DNA of 45,361 nt. Source: an uncultured Bacteroidia bacterium. Lineage in GTDB: Bacteria > Bacteroidota > Bacteroidia > Bacteroidales > UBA932. The position numbers and the translations under genes are program-made. Below the pieces are notes generated by a model. The model had not been told where the DNA came from and did no database searches. It was given only the letters and a program-made list of their open reading frames with translations. The stretch is taken from the NCBI GenBank assembly GCA_902762655.1, contig CACWOZ010000014.1:1-45361 (forward strand), written 5' to 3'. Numbering within the stretch: position 1 is the stretch's first letter; every line of letters starts with the position of its first letter. Of the stretch, positions 26,382 through 34,464 are shown in pieces.

Positions 26382-27034
26382 AGGAGATTGAATATAATCA
26401 GATAAAGAGCTCCGGCAGGTATCGCTGCCATGGAACTGTCAAAACGGTCGAGCAGTCCGCCGTGTCCTGGGATAAGATTGCCGGAATCCTTGACGCCGCA
26501 TTTACGCTTGAGCTTGGATTCTATAAGGTCTCCGCAAACACCGGCACAGTGGACTATGGCGGCGAGTATCAGGCAATGTACAATAGCTATCACCAGCAAA
26601 CCGGTATAATGAAGTATGATTGAGGCGGCAATGGTAAAGGCAAGCCCGCCCCAGAATCCTGCCCAGGATTTGTTGGGGGATATTGTTGGCGCCAGTTTGC
26701 GGCTCCCCGCTTTCTGCCCGAGAAGACTTCCGATGCAAAATGCTCCTACGTCCGAACTCCATATCATAATGAAGAAGCACAGGAGAAGAATGCCGGAGAA
26801 TCCACCATGGATGAATCCCAACACAAGAAGTGCTGCACCGTAAAACAAAATCAGCAACGGCCACAAGAGCCTGTCGGCCTTATCTTTGGAAATCTTGAAT
26901 ACTTCCACTATCATTCCTGTCGTGATGAATGCTACAAGTGCTGCGAACAGATACTTGTTCAACAGCAAGCCTGCCAGCATCACCAGCACGAAACAGATAC
27001 CGGATACTGTCCTGACCAGTACTTTGTTCATCAT
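26378..27034 (-). CDS. cdsA: phosphatidate cytidylyltransferase
   Basis: Forms CDP-diacylglycerol, the precursor for all phospholipids, in the inner membrane. The 218 residues contain about seven hydrophobic helices and the diagnostic CDS signature near the C-terminus: SKLKRKCGVKDSGNLIPGHG, then GLLDRFDS. It is shorter than the roughly 270 residues of many CdsA proteins; the N-terminal helices seem reduced. It starts inside the last four bases of ftsH and ends inside the start of psd, so ftsH-cdsA-psd is one coupled unit. Cls, at the other end of the window, would use products of this pathway. Confidence 0.92.
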   Translation of the reverse strand: MMNKVLVRTVSGICFVLVMLAGLLLNKYLFAALVAFITTGMIVEVFKISKDKADRLLWPLLILFYGAALLVLGFIHGGFSGILLLCFFIMIWSSDVGAFCIGSLLGQKAGSRKLAPTISPNKSWAGFWGGLAFTIAASIILHYTGLLVIAIVHCLILAAIVHCAGVCGDLIESKLKRKCGVKDSGNLIPGHGGLLDRFDSSMAAIPAGALYLIIFNLL

Positions 27035-28923
27035 TTATCGGTTTTGACCTTGGGCCCCAGAATCTTCTCGAGGTCGTCTGCAAAAATAACTTCTTTTTCC
27101 AAAAGAATGCCTGCAACATTCTCGAAAGCATCCCGATTATCGGAAAGGATCTTCAAGGTGCGCCTGTGCACTTCCTCGACCAGTGACTTCACTTCGCTAT
27201 CCATGAGTTCCGCGGTTTTCTCCGAATAGGGTTTGGTCATTTCGTAGCCCCGCGCTCCTGTGGAATCGTAGAATGACAACTGGCCGACCTTGTCGCTCAT
27301 TCCGTAATACTGGACCATGCTATAGGCAATTCCAGTCAGTCTTTCAAGATCGTTGAGTGCTCCGGATGCAGGCTCACCGTTGATGAGTTCTTCGGCGACG
27401 CGCCCTCCCATCAGGGTGCACATCTCGTCCATCATCCAAGACTTGGAAAGAATCTTTCTCTCACTCGGCAGGCTCCAGGTAAGGCCGAGGGCCTGACCTC
27501 GCGGGATAAGGCTGACCTTGAAAACCGGATCGGCATAGGGCAGCAGCCATCCTACTACGGCGTGGCCGGCTTCGTGGTATGCGGTCGTCCGTTTCTCGGC
27601 AGGAGTCATGATGGTCGAGTTCTTGCGCTCGAGACCGCCTACAATCCTGTCGACTGCGTCGAGGAAATCCTGTTTGTCTATGGCGTTCTTGTTCCTGCGT
27701 GCGGCAGTGAGGGCTGCTTCGTTGCAGACATTGGCGATATCGGCTCCTGAGAAACCGGGAGTGTGTTTTGCCATGAATTCTACTTCGAAATCATCGGCCA
27801 CCTTCAGACCGCGGAGATGTACGTTGAAAATCTCCTCACGTTCCTTGAGTTCGGGCAGTTCCACATGAATCTGGCGGTCGAAACGACCGGCGCGCATCAA
27901 AGCTTTGTCCAGAATGTCGGCGCGGTTGGTGGCAGCGAGCACAATGACTCCGCTGTTGGTGCCGAAACCGTCCATTTCGGTGAGAAGTTGGTTGAGGGTA
28001 TTCTCGCGTTCATCATTCGACGACCAGCCCACATTCTTGCCTCTGGCGCGTCCTACGGCGTCGATTTCATCGATGAATACTATGCATGGAGCCTTCTCCT
28101 TGGCCTGTGCGAACAGGTCGCGTACGCGGCTTGCACCGACACCCACGAACATCTCTACGAAATCAGACCCGCTGATAGAATAGAAAGGAACGTTCGCCTC
28201 GCCGGCGACAGCCTTGGCAAGCAGGGTCTTACCAGTGCCGGGAGGCCCTACGAGCAGGGCTCCTTTCGGGATCTTTCCTCCCAGGGATGTGTACTTTTTG
28301 GGATTCTTCAGGAAATCGACAATCTCCATCACTTCTTCCTTTGCTCCGTAAAGGCCCGCAACATCCTTGAAAGTAACGTTCACGGTATTCTTGTCAGCAA
28401 GTTTTCCGGTGGAGCGACCCACATTGAAGATGCCGCCGCCGGCACCTCCCTGTCCTTTGCCGCCCATTGCGCCGCTCATTCCGCGGAACATCCAAACCCA
28501 CATAACTATGAGCAGGATAGGCCAGATGAGCCAGTCTATCATGTTCCTCCACATCTTGGAATCATTCTCCATTACAAGTTTCACCGGAAGGTTTTCGAAT
28601 TCTGCCTCGGGATCGAATTTGTCGGAAACGAGGAAGGTGAAATGAGGAGATTTGGCAGGGACCTGTCCGCCAGGGAACAGTTCGGAATACTTTCCGAGGG
28701 CTTCCGGCTTCATGGTTACGGAACCCTTGTAATCGTTGCGTATAAAGTGTATTTCCTTGACATCCCCGTCCAGGATCATCTGCTTTACACCAGCCCACTC
28801 CACTTTCTGTGGGCCAACACCCTGATTGTTAAGTATGAGGTAGCCTATACCCAGGACCAGAATCAGGTAGAACCATGAAAAGTTGATGCGGAAGACGGTC
28901 TTCTTATTTTGCTTCTTAGCCAT
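27031..28923 (-). CDS. ftsH: ATP-dependent zinc metalloprotease FtsH
   Basis: Membrane-anchored AAA+ protease that degrades misfolded and regulatory membrane proteins. Layout: N-terminal helix (about 15-32), periplasmic domain (35-120), second helix (125-147), glycine-rich linker, AAA module with Walker A GPPGTGKT at 226-233, Walker B FIDEIDA and the SRH ([21 protein letters not shown]). The M41 protease domain has HEAGH near residue 450. 630 residues. It heads the ftsH-cdsA-psd unit with a perfect -7 element on the complement of 28962-28969. Confidence 0.97.
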   Translation of the reverse strand: MAKKQNKKTVFRINFSWFYLILVLGIGYLILNNQGVGPQKVEWAGVKQMILDGDVKEIHFIRNDYKGSVTMKPEALGKYSELFPGGQVPAKSPHFTFLVSDKFDPEAEFENLPVKLVMENDSKMWRNMIDWLIWPILLIVMWVWMFRGMSGAMGGKGQGGAGGGIFNVGRSTGKLADKNTVNVTFKDVAGLYGAKEEVMEIVDFLKNPKKYTSLGGKIPKGALLVGPPGTGKTLLAKAVAGEANVPFYSISGSDFVEMFVGVGASRVRDLFAQAKEKAPCIVFIDEIDAVGRARGKNVGWSSNDERENTLNQLLTEMDGFGTNSGVIVLAATNRADILDKALMRAGRFDRQIHVELPELKEREEIFNVHLRGLKVADDFEVEFMAKHTPGFSGADIANVCNEAALTAARRNKNAIDKQDFLDAVDRIVGGLERKNSTIMTPAEKRTTAYHEAGHAVVGWLLPYADPVFKVSLIPRGQALGLTWSLPSERKILSKSWMMDEMCTLMGGRVAEELINGEPASGALNDLERLTGIAYSMVQYYGMSDKVGQLSFYDSTGARGYEMTKPYSEKTAELMDSEVKSLVEEVHRRTLKILSDNRDAFENVAGILLEKEVIFADDLEKILGPKVKTDK

Positions 28924-28940
28924 TTGCGATAATAATTGTG

Positions 28941-28948
28941 TAAATTTG
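28941..28948 (+). promoter_or_regulatory. -7 element for birA
   Basis: TAAATTTG, a perfect match, 30 bases before the birA ATG at 28979. It points toward the opposing ftsH -7 element, so the first bases of the two transcripts would nearly meet or overlap. Confidence 0.5.
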
Positions 28949-28961
28949 CACTACAAGATTA

Positions 28962-28969
28962 CAAATATA
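28962..28969 (-). promoter_or_regulatory. -7 element for ftsH-cdsA-psd
   Basis: The complement reads TATATTTG, a perfect TAnnTTTG match, 38 bases upstream of the ftsH ATG at 28923. Confidence 0.5.
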
Positions 28970-28978
28970 GTGACAAAA

Positions 28979-29680
28979 ATGAAACAATCATACGGTAATA
29001 CACCCATAGAGTGGCTGGACGAGATTGATTCCACGAATTCGGAGTTGCGAAGAAGGATCGGTGCCCTTGACAATTTGTCAGTAATAGCGGCCAGATACCA
29101 GACTGCCGGGCGCGGACAGGGGACGCATACCTGGCTCTCTCCGGAAGACGAGAATCTCACTTTCAGTGTGCTGCTTCGTTTCGGGAAAGGAGGATTATCC
29201 CCTCTCCCCGCCACAGAGGCCGTCAGGATTACTCAGATGGCAACACTCTCCATACGCTCGTTCCTGCTTTCAGAAGGGGTGGAATCCCGTATCAAATGGC
29301 CTAACGACATCTGGGTTGGAGACAAGAAGATTTGCGGGATGCTGATTGAGAACATCCTCGACGGCAAGTATGTAGCATCCAGTATTGTCGGCATAGGTGT
29401 GAACCTGAACCAGAAGGCCTTCGATCCGGCCCTCCCCAATCCGGTTTCGCTCACACAACTTACAGGGAATCACTATCCTCTTAAGGAAACCCTGCATCGT
29501 ATCTATGAAATGATTTGCCGCCGGGCGGCCCAGTTGGACACATCCGACGGCAGATACGAGTTGGAAAGAGAATTCGAAGAGCATCTGTTCCACCTTGAAA
29601 GGCATAAACAGGATGCCCTGAGTGACGCTATCGCGGGTTTCGAAGAAGGGCTACGGCCTGCGCAGGATCCTCTGCCTTGA
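28979..29680 (+). CDS. birA: biotin--[acetyl-CoA-carboxylase] ligase, catalytic-only form
   Basis: Activates biotin and attaches it to a carrier lysine. Start at 28979 gives 233 residues beginning with the ligase domain: EWLDEIDSTNSEL, the biotinyl-AMP loop GRGQGTHTW (44-52) and KWPNDIWVGDKKICGMLIE with the conserved Lys/Asn. The DNA-binding domain of the E. coli repressor form is absent. The C-terminal SH3-like domain is clipped: after EEHLFHLERH the protein runs into about 20 atypical residues and stops inside the 3' end of the convergent rpe gene (53-bp overlap). An in-frame ATG at 28883 would extend back across the promoter and is rejected. Confidence 0.9.
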   Translation: MKQSYGNTPIEWLDEIDSTNSELRRRIGALDNLSVIAARYQTAGRGQGTHTWLSPEDENLTFSVLLRFGKGGLSPLPATEAVRITQMATLSIRSFLLSEGVESRIKWPNDIWVGDKKICGMLIENILDGKYVASSIVGIGVNLNQKAFDPALPNPVSLTQLTGNHYPLKETLHRIYEMICRRAAQLDTSDGRYELEREFEEHLFHLERHKQDALSDAIAGFEEGLRPAQDPLP

Positions 29681-30281
29681 AAACCGAACTCCCTGCAACG
29701 AAAATGCAGGCACCGGCTTCTTTGAGAGCGGCGGCATTTTCTGCATTGACTCCCCCGTCGACTTCTATTGGAGTGTCGAATCCCCTGTGGCGGATTTCAT
29801 CTTTCAGTATCTTGATGCGCTGAAGGCTTTCAGGAATGAATTTCTGCCCGCCGAAACCGGCGAAGACAGACATGATGAGGAAATAATCCGCCTGTCCTAT
29901 ATAAGGATAAAGCCTTTCTACCGGAATGTCCGGATTGATTACCAGACCTGCCTTCATTCCCTCAGCCTTGATTTCGTCCAGGATTCTGCCTGAATCATCC
30001 CCTGCCGCTTCCTGATGGAAACTCATCATCGCAACGCCAAGTCCGGCGCAGCGTTTCACCCACCTTTCGGGGTGAACGACCATGAGGTGTGCATCCATAG
30101 GGATGGTGGCGATTTTCGATACCGCCTCGATCACAGGGAAGCCGAAGGAGATATTTGGCACGAATGTCCCGTCCATGACGTCGAGATGGATCAGGTCGGC
30201 ACAGCCGTTCAGCATCTTTATGTCGCGGCCGAGTTCCGCAAAATCGGCGGAAAGGATTGAAGGGGCTATTTGAAGTTGCAT
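29628..30281 (-). CDS. rpe: ribulose-phosphate 3-epimerase
   Basis: Interconverts ribulose 5-phosphate and xylulose 5-phosphate in the pentose phosphate pathway. The 217 residues show the complete family pattern: APSILSADF, the metal-binding LDVMDGTFVPNISFG segment, MDAHLMV, SVFAGFGGQKF and the IEVDGGVN phosphate-binding strand. Its start overlaps the end of pepD by 16 bases on the same strand, and its 3' end overlaps birA by 53 bases tail to tail. Confidence 0.95.
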   Translation of the reverse strand: MQLQIAPSILSADFAELGRDIKMLNGCADLIHLDVMDGTFVPNISFGFPVIEAVSKIATIPMDAHLMVVHPERWVKRCAGLGVAMMSFHQEAAGDDSGRILDEIKAEGMKAGLVINPDIPVERLYPYIGQADYFLIMSVFAGFGGQKFIPESLQRIKILKDEIRHRGFDTPIEVDGGVNAENAAALKEAGACIFVAGSSVFKAEDPAQAVALLRNPR

Positions 30282-31690
30282 ACTACGTCGTCGAGAAGTT
30301 TAACGAATTTGTCCATCGAAGCGAGTTCCAGTTTCTCGCCGGGCGCATGTACGCCGCGCAGGGTGGGACCGAAGGAAATCATGTCCAGATCCGGGAATTT
30401 CTCCAGGAAAAGGCCGCATTCCAGTCCGGCATGGATGGCCAGCACCAGAGGCGACTGGTTGAACAGTTTGCGGTATGACTTGACGCACACCTGCAGGATA
30501 TGTGATTTCAGGTTGGGGTTCCAGCCGGGATATTTGCTGTAGCAATCTACTTCTGCACCCGCATCCTTGAAAACTGCGGCAACCTTTTCCACAAGCGCGT
30601 CGAGTTCGGCCACCACGCTGCTGCGTTGGCTGGTAGCAACTTTGATCACGCCCTCTTCGGGCATGCTGACAGCCGCAAGGTTGGTGGACGTCTGCACAAG
30701 GCCTTCGATGTCCGGACTCATATTTTCCACCCCGTGGGGGCATGCGGAAAGTGCGGAGATAAGGGCGATGGCTGTCTTGCTGTCCACGGCCTTGTCCTTG
30801 TCCCCGACTTCGCTGATGATGAACTCCAGCCCGGGATCAGTCTCTGCATACTCGGCCTTTACCTTGTTGCCATAGGCTCCGAAACGGCCGGCGAGACCAA
30901 TGCTGTCGGCAGTCGCAACAACGGCCTTGCACTCGCGTGCAATGGCATTGGACTTCCCTCCTCCTGCGATGCTCAATAGTTGGAAATCGGAGGAAATCTC
31001 CCCTGCAAGGAAATCGGCCAGAATCTTGACAGTGTTTGCCCGGTGCTTGTTGATGTCGTCCCCGCTGTGCCCGCCAATGCCGCCTCCTACTGATAGTTGG
31101 AGGACCTTGTTCCCTTTGATTACGCTTTCCCTCTTGAAATGGAACCAGGCATCGGTGTGCTCTCCTCCGGCGCAGCCTATGAAGAGTTGCCCTTCGTCTT
31201 CTGAGTCAAGGTTGATCAATGTCTTGCCTGTAAAGAAGCCTTCTTCCAGGGCATTGGCACCGTCCATCCCGGTTTCCTCCGAAATGGTGAACAAACTCTC
31301 GATGCGTCCGCAAGGGCGGTCGCTCTCCATAAGGGCCAGGCAGGCAGCAATGCCGATTCCGTCGTCGGCGCCGAGAGTGGTATTCTTAGAGATCATCCAG
31401 CCGTCCTCGATCTCATAGGGAATCGGCTCCTTGCCGAAGTCGAACTCGAAATCTGCGTTTTTCTCGCAGACCATGTCCTGATGCGCCTGAAGCACCAGTG
31501 TCGGAACATCTTCCTTGCCTGCAGAAGCAGGTTTTACAATAAGCACATTGCCGATTTTGTCGGTCTTGTACTCCAACGAATGGCTTTTAGCCCAATTACA
31601 GAGAAAGGCCGTGATCGGGCCTTCCTTTCCTGATTCGCGCGGGATACGCGTAATTTCCTTGAAAATATCAAGAACGGATTCGGAAGTCAT
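30266..31690 (-). CDS. pepD: aminoacyl-histidine dipeptidase (beta-Ala-His dipeptidase family)
   Basis: Cytoplasmic M20-family zinc dipeptidase that hydrolyses Xaa-His and related dipeptides. Metal-site motifs are visible: LQAHQDMVCEKN, LGADDGIGIA, SEETGMDGA and the later GGGIGGHSGDDI dimerisation and active-site region, with a C-terminal HAGLECGLF His/Glu motif. The 474-residue length is typical. It is followed by rpe with a 16-bp overlap and preceded by dnaA with 19 bases between them, so it may be read from the dnaA promoter. Confidence 0.93.
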   Translation of the reverse strand: MTSESVLDIFKEITRIPRESGKEGPITAFLCNWAKSHSLEYKTDKIGNVLIVKPASAGKEDVPTLVLQAHQDMVCEKNADFEFDFGKEPIPYEIEDGWMISKNTTLGADDGIGIAACLALMESDRPCGRIESLFTISEETGMDGANALEEGFFTGKTLINLDSEDEGQLFIGCAGGEHTDAWFHFKRESVIKGNKVLQLSVGGGIGGHSGDDINKHRANTVKILADFLAGEISSDFQLLSIAGGGKSNAIARECKAVVATADSIGLAGRFGAYGNKVKAEYAETDPGLEFIISEVGDKDKAVDSKTAIALISALSACPHGVENMSPDIEGLVQTSTNLAAVSMPEEGVIKVATSQRSSVVAELDALVEKVAAVFKDAGAEVDCYSKYPGWNPNLKSHILQVCVKSYRKLFNQSPLVLAIHAGLECGLFLEKFPDLDMISFGPTLRGVHAPGEKLELASMDKFVKLLDDVVCNFK

Positions 31691-31709
31691 ATTCTGATAA
31701 ATAATTAAC

Positions 31710-33134
31710 TTATCTGGAGGGCGCGAGCGTATGCTCGAGGTCGCTCACATATTTCTTGAAAAACTTGTCCGTCTGCATGAGGTCCGAAACGGTAGCGCAT
31801 GCATGCAGGACGGTAGCGTGATCCTTGCCGCCCGTCTCGGCGCCGATAGTCGAGAGGGAGCAGTTGGTAACCAGATTCCTGCTCAGGTACATGGAAATCT
31901 GCCTTGCCTGCACGATCTGGCGCTTGCGCGACTTGGAAAGAAGGGCATCCCTGGTGATGTTGAAGTAATCGCACACCGCCTTCTGTACCTTGTCGATGGT
32001 GATGTTGTATATTTCGGAGCCGATGATCTTCTTTGTCACTCTGGAAGCCAGTTCGATGGAATTCTCTTCCTTAGAGAGCGCCGAGTATGCAGCAACCGAG
32101 ATGAGAGCTCCCTCCAGTTCACGGAAATTAGTCTGGATATTTGCGGCGAGATACTCCAGCACATCATCTCCGATGTTCATTCCCTCGCGGAAGGCCCTTG
32201 CCTTGAGCATGGCCAGCCTTGTCTCGTAGTCGGGATGGGACAGTTCCACGGAGAGGCCCCACTTGAACCTGGACAATAGCCTGTCTTCAAAGTTCTGGAG
32301 TTCGGCCGGAGAACGGTCGGATGTAAGGATCAACTGCTTGGAATTCTGGTGCAGATGGTTGAAGATATTGAAAAAGGCCGTCTGGTTGCCCTGCCCCACG
32401 AGATCCTGGATGTCATCGATGATGAGTACGTCGATCTTCATGTAATATGCAAGGAAGTCCGTAAGTTTGTTGCGGACATAAACGGCGTCCATGTACTGGG
32501 TCTTGAACTCATGCCCCGTGACATAAAGCACCACGAGTTCCGGATATTTCTCCTTGATGGCCAGGCCGATTGCATTTGCAACATGTGTCTTGCCAAGCCC
32601 TGGGCCTCCGAATATGAACAGAGGGTTGAACGGAGTCTTTCCAGGATTGCGCGCAATATCCGACCCTGCCGAAATGGCCAGTTTGTTGCACTCCCCTGAA
32701 ATCAGGTTCTCGAAATTGTACACCGGCAGGAGTCTGGGATCTATCTGGATCTTCTGAAGTCCCGGATAAACGAACGGACCGGGATTTCCCGAAGGCTGAT
32801 AACTGCTGATGTTTACAGATTTGTTGATAGGAGGATTGCCTGGGCCTTCAGGCAGACGCATGGCCTGCTGGTTGGTGACGGGACGGATCAGGTAGTTGAG
32901 CCGGGCATCGGCGCCGATAACTCTCTTCAGGGTTTTCTTGATGACGTCGAGGTAAGACTCTTCGAGATACTCGCGGAAGAAGTCTGAAGGGACTTCGACA
33001 GTGAGAGTAGAATCTACGAGGGAAACCGGCCTGATTTTCTTAAACCAGGTCTCGAAATGCTGGGGTTCGACTATCTGCGAAATGATCTGCAGACAGTTGT
33101 TCCAACGGTCTATATGGTTCCCTATATTTTGCAT
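31710..33134 (-). CDS. dnaA: chromosomal replication initiator DnaA
   Basis: Initiates chromosome replication by binding DnaA boxes and opening the origin. All four domains are present: N-terminal domain I (about 1-85), a variable linker II (86-130), the AAA+ domain III with Walker A GGPGLGKT near 176-183 and Walker B LIIDDIQD near 243, and DNA-binding domain IV with TGGKDHATVLHA near the C-terminus. 474 residues. I see no dnaN or recF next to it and no cluster of TTATCCACA-type boxes in the 215-bp AT-rich upstream gap, so the origin is not evident here. Confidence 0.97.
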   Translation of the reverse strand: MQNIGNHIDRWNNCLQIISQIVEPQHFETWFKKIRPVSLVDSTLTVEVPSDFFREYLEESYLDVIKKTLKRVIGADARLNYLIRPVTNQQAMRLPEGPGNPPINKSVNISSYQPSGNPGPFVYPGLQKIQIDPRLLPVYNFENLISGECNKLAISAGSDIARNPGKTPFNPLFIFGGPGLGKTHVANAIGLAIKEKYPELVVLYVTGHEFKTQYMDAVYVRNKLTDFLAYYMKIDVLIIDDIQDLVGQGNQTAFFNIFNHLHQNSKQLILTSDRSPAELQNFEDRLLSRFKWGLSVELSHPDYETRLAMLKARAFREGMNIGDDVLEYLAANIQTNFRELEGALISVAAYSALSKEENSIELASRVTKKIIGSEIYNITIDKVQKAVCDYFNITRDALLSKSRKRQIVQARQISMYLSRNLVTNCSLSTIGAETGGKDHATVLHACATVSDLMQTDKFFKKYVSDLEHTLAPSR

Positions 33135-33285
33135 AGAATTTTACTGTGCAAAAATGGTTAAAAAAAAACTACAAAATATTTTTTTAACTATTGGAAAATA
33201 AATTTTTATGTCTTATATAAAAGGAAAGCGATGCGAAAAATACAAGTGATATAAATAATTGTATTTCAGCATTTTAATATAAGGC

Positions 33286-33318
33286 AAAAATAAAAAGAAT
33301 GCTTCTGGCAAGCATTCT
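33286..33318 (-). terminator. rho-independent terminator of the amidase gene
   Basis: A perfect 9-bp stem, AGAATGCTT (33296-33304) with AAGCATTCT (33310-33318), closes a 5-base loop. Read on the minus strand it is followed by TTTTATTTTT, and it lies 32 bases past the amidase stop. The rest of the 33135-33349 gap is very AT-rich and holds the dnaA promoter region; I see no gene in it. Confidence 0.8.
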
Positions 33319-33349
33319 AATTTTTAATCTTTATAATTTATGTACTCGC

Positions 33350-34417
33350 TTATTTGAAGCGCGTTACACCATCGGAACTCAATCTGACCATAAAGCAACC
33401 GGGGTACTTTGTTTTTATCTCCTGATTTGCTTTGCGGGCTTCGTCTTCCGACTCAAAAACACCTATTATATATTTATTGAGCGAGCCGATGTTGATAACC
33501 GTCGGAACATAGCCCATGAACATCTCGTCCGAAGGGTCTATGCTCCGGCTGCTGGCAAATATCTGCGTGCCATAGCGGACATCCGCAGTAACCGGTGGTG
33601 TGGTTTCCTCTTCATGATGAATGTCGAGGCTGCTGTCATATATTCCTTTATAATCCTTGAATGCCTGGAACAGACGTTCGGCAAGGTCTTCCCTCTTGCT
33701 TTCCTGTTTCAAGTTCGACAGGTCGTTCTGATTGGAGATAAACCCGAGTTCCACGAGTACTGCAGGCATGGCCGTCTTCCAGAGCACGTAGAAAGGATTC
33801 TGCCAAATCCCCCTGTCTGCCTTGATGGGACCGCCCTTAAGTTTCTCTGAGATGACGGAAGCAACCAGCAGGCTCTGCTCCAGGTGTGCATTCTGCATGA
33901 GAGTCATGAAGATATAGGACTGCTCATCGGAAGGGTCGAAACCCTGATACTTTGTGGAATAATCGTCTTCCAGCAGGATGACAGAGTTCTCGCGCTTTAC
34001 CACATCCATATTATAAGCGAACAGATCCCGGTTCTTATTGGAAGACTGCCCGAGAATATGGACTGAATAGCCGTTGGGTGAAGTGCTTACGCTGGAATTT
34101 ATGTGAACGGAAATGAAGAGTTGCCCGCCGGCTTTGTTGGCTATTTCTGCGCGGTCCCTGAGCTCGACAAATCTGTCGGTGGTGCGTGTCATGACGACCT
34201 TGACGTCCGGGAACTCTTTCCGTATTTTTTCCGCAAGAGTGGAGGCTATCGAGAGGGTGAAAGTTTTTTCGTAAGATTTCTTGTCTTTACTTACTGCGCC
34301 TGCATCTTTTCCGCCATGCCCCGCATCTATAACAACGGTACGAAGTTTGAGAGTCTCCGACCGGAGCGGAAACAGCCCCAGCAGCAAAGAAAGGCATATG
34401 CAGATTGCGTGTTTCAG
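33350..34417 (-). CDS. N-acetylmuramoyl-L-alanine amidase (Amidase_3) with C-terminal SPOR-like domain
   Basis: Zinc amidase that cuts the stem peptide from MurNAc during cell separation or turnover. VVIDAGHGGKDAGA holds the first zinc ligand. FISVHINSS and the VELGFISN segment with catalytic Glu follow. The last 70 residues (YIIGVFESEDEARKANQEIKTKYP) resemble a SPOR peptidoglycan-binding domain. No in-frame ATG exists at the 5' end. The reading frame upstream of the TTG at 34387 continues as a good signal peptide (KHAICICLSLLLGLF), so I set the start at CTG 34417. A stop at 34427-34429 bounds it. Starting at TTG 34387 would give a shortened signal. Confidence 0.85.
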   Translation of the reverse strand: MKHAICICLSLLLGLFPLRSETLKLRTVVIDAGHGGKDAGAVSKDKKSYEKTFTLSIASTLAEKIRKEFPDVKVVMTRTTDRFVELRDRAEIANKAGGQLFISVHINSSVSTSPNGYSVHILGQSSNKNRDLFAYNMDVVKRENSVILLEDDYSTKYQGFDPSDEQSYIFMTLMQNAHLEQSLLVASVISEKLKGGPIKADRGIWQNPFYVLWKTAMPAVLVELGFISNQNDLSNLKQESKREDLAERLFQAFKDYKGIYDSSLDIHHEEETTPPVTADVRYGTQIFASSRSIDPSDEMFMGYVPTVINIGSLNKYIIGVFESEDEARKANQEIKTKYPGCFMVRLSSDGVTRFK

Positions 34418-34442
34418 AAATAAATCTTACTTTTGTACTTTG

Positions 34443-34450
34443 CAAATTTA
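34443..34450 (-). promoter_or_regulatory. -7 element for the amidase gene
   Basis: The complement reads TAAATTTG, a perfect match. It places the transcript start near 34436-34438, about 20 bases before the proposed CTG start at 34417. Confidence 0.5.
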
Positions 34451-34464
34451 GGAAAAAATTGCAA

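Noticed and set aside
27763-28878. Plus-strand open frame (371 codons) opposite ftsH
   Set aside because: FtsH is unambiguous on the minus strand; the antisense product has no domain and no promoter.
33135-33349. AT-rich gap upstream of dnaA as the chromosomal origin
   Set aside because: I found no cluster of TTATCCACA-type boxes, and the gap contains the amidase terminator and the dnaA promoter region. AT-richness alone is not enough.
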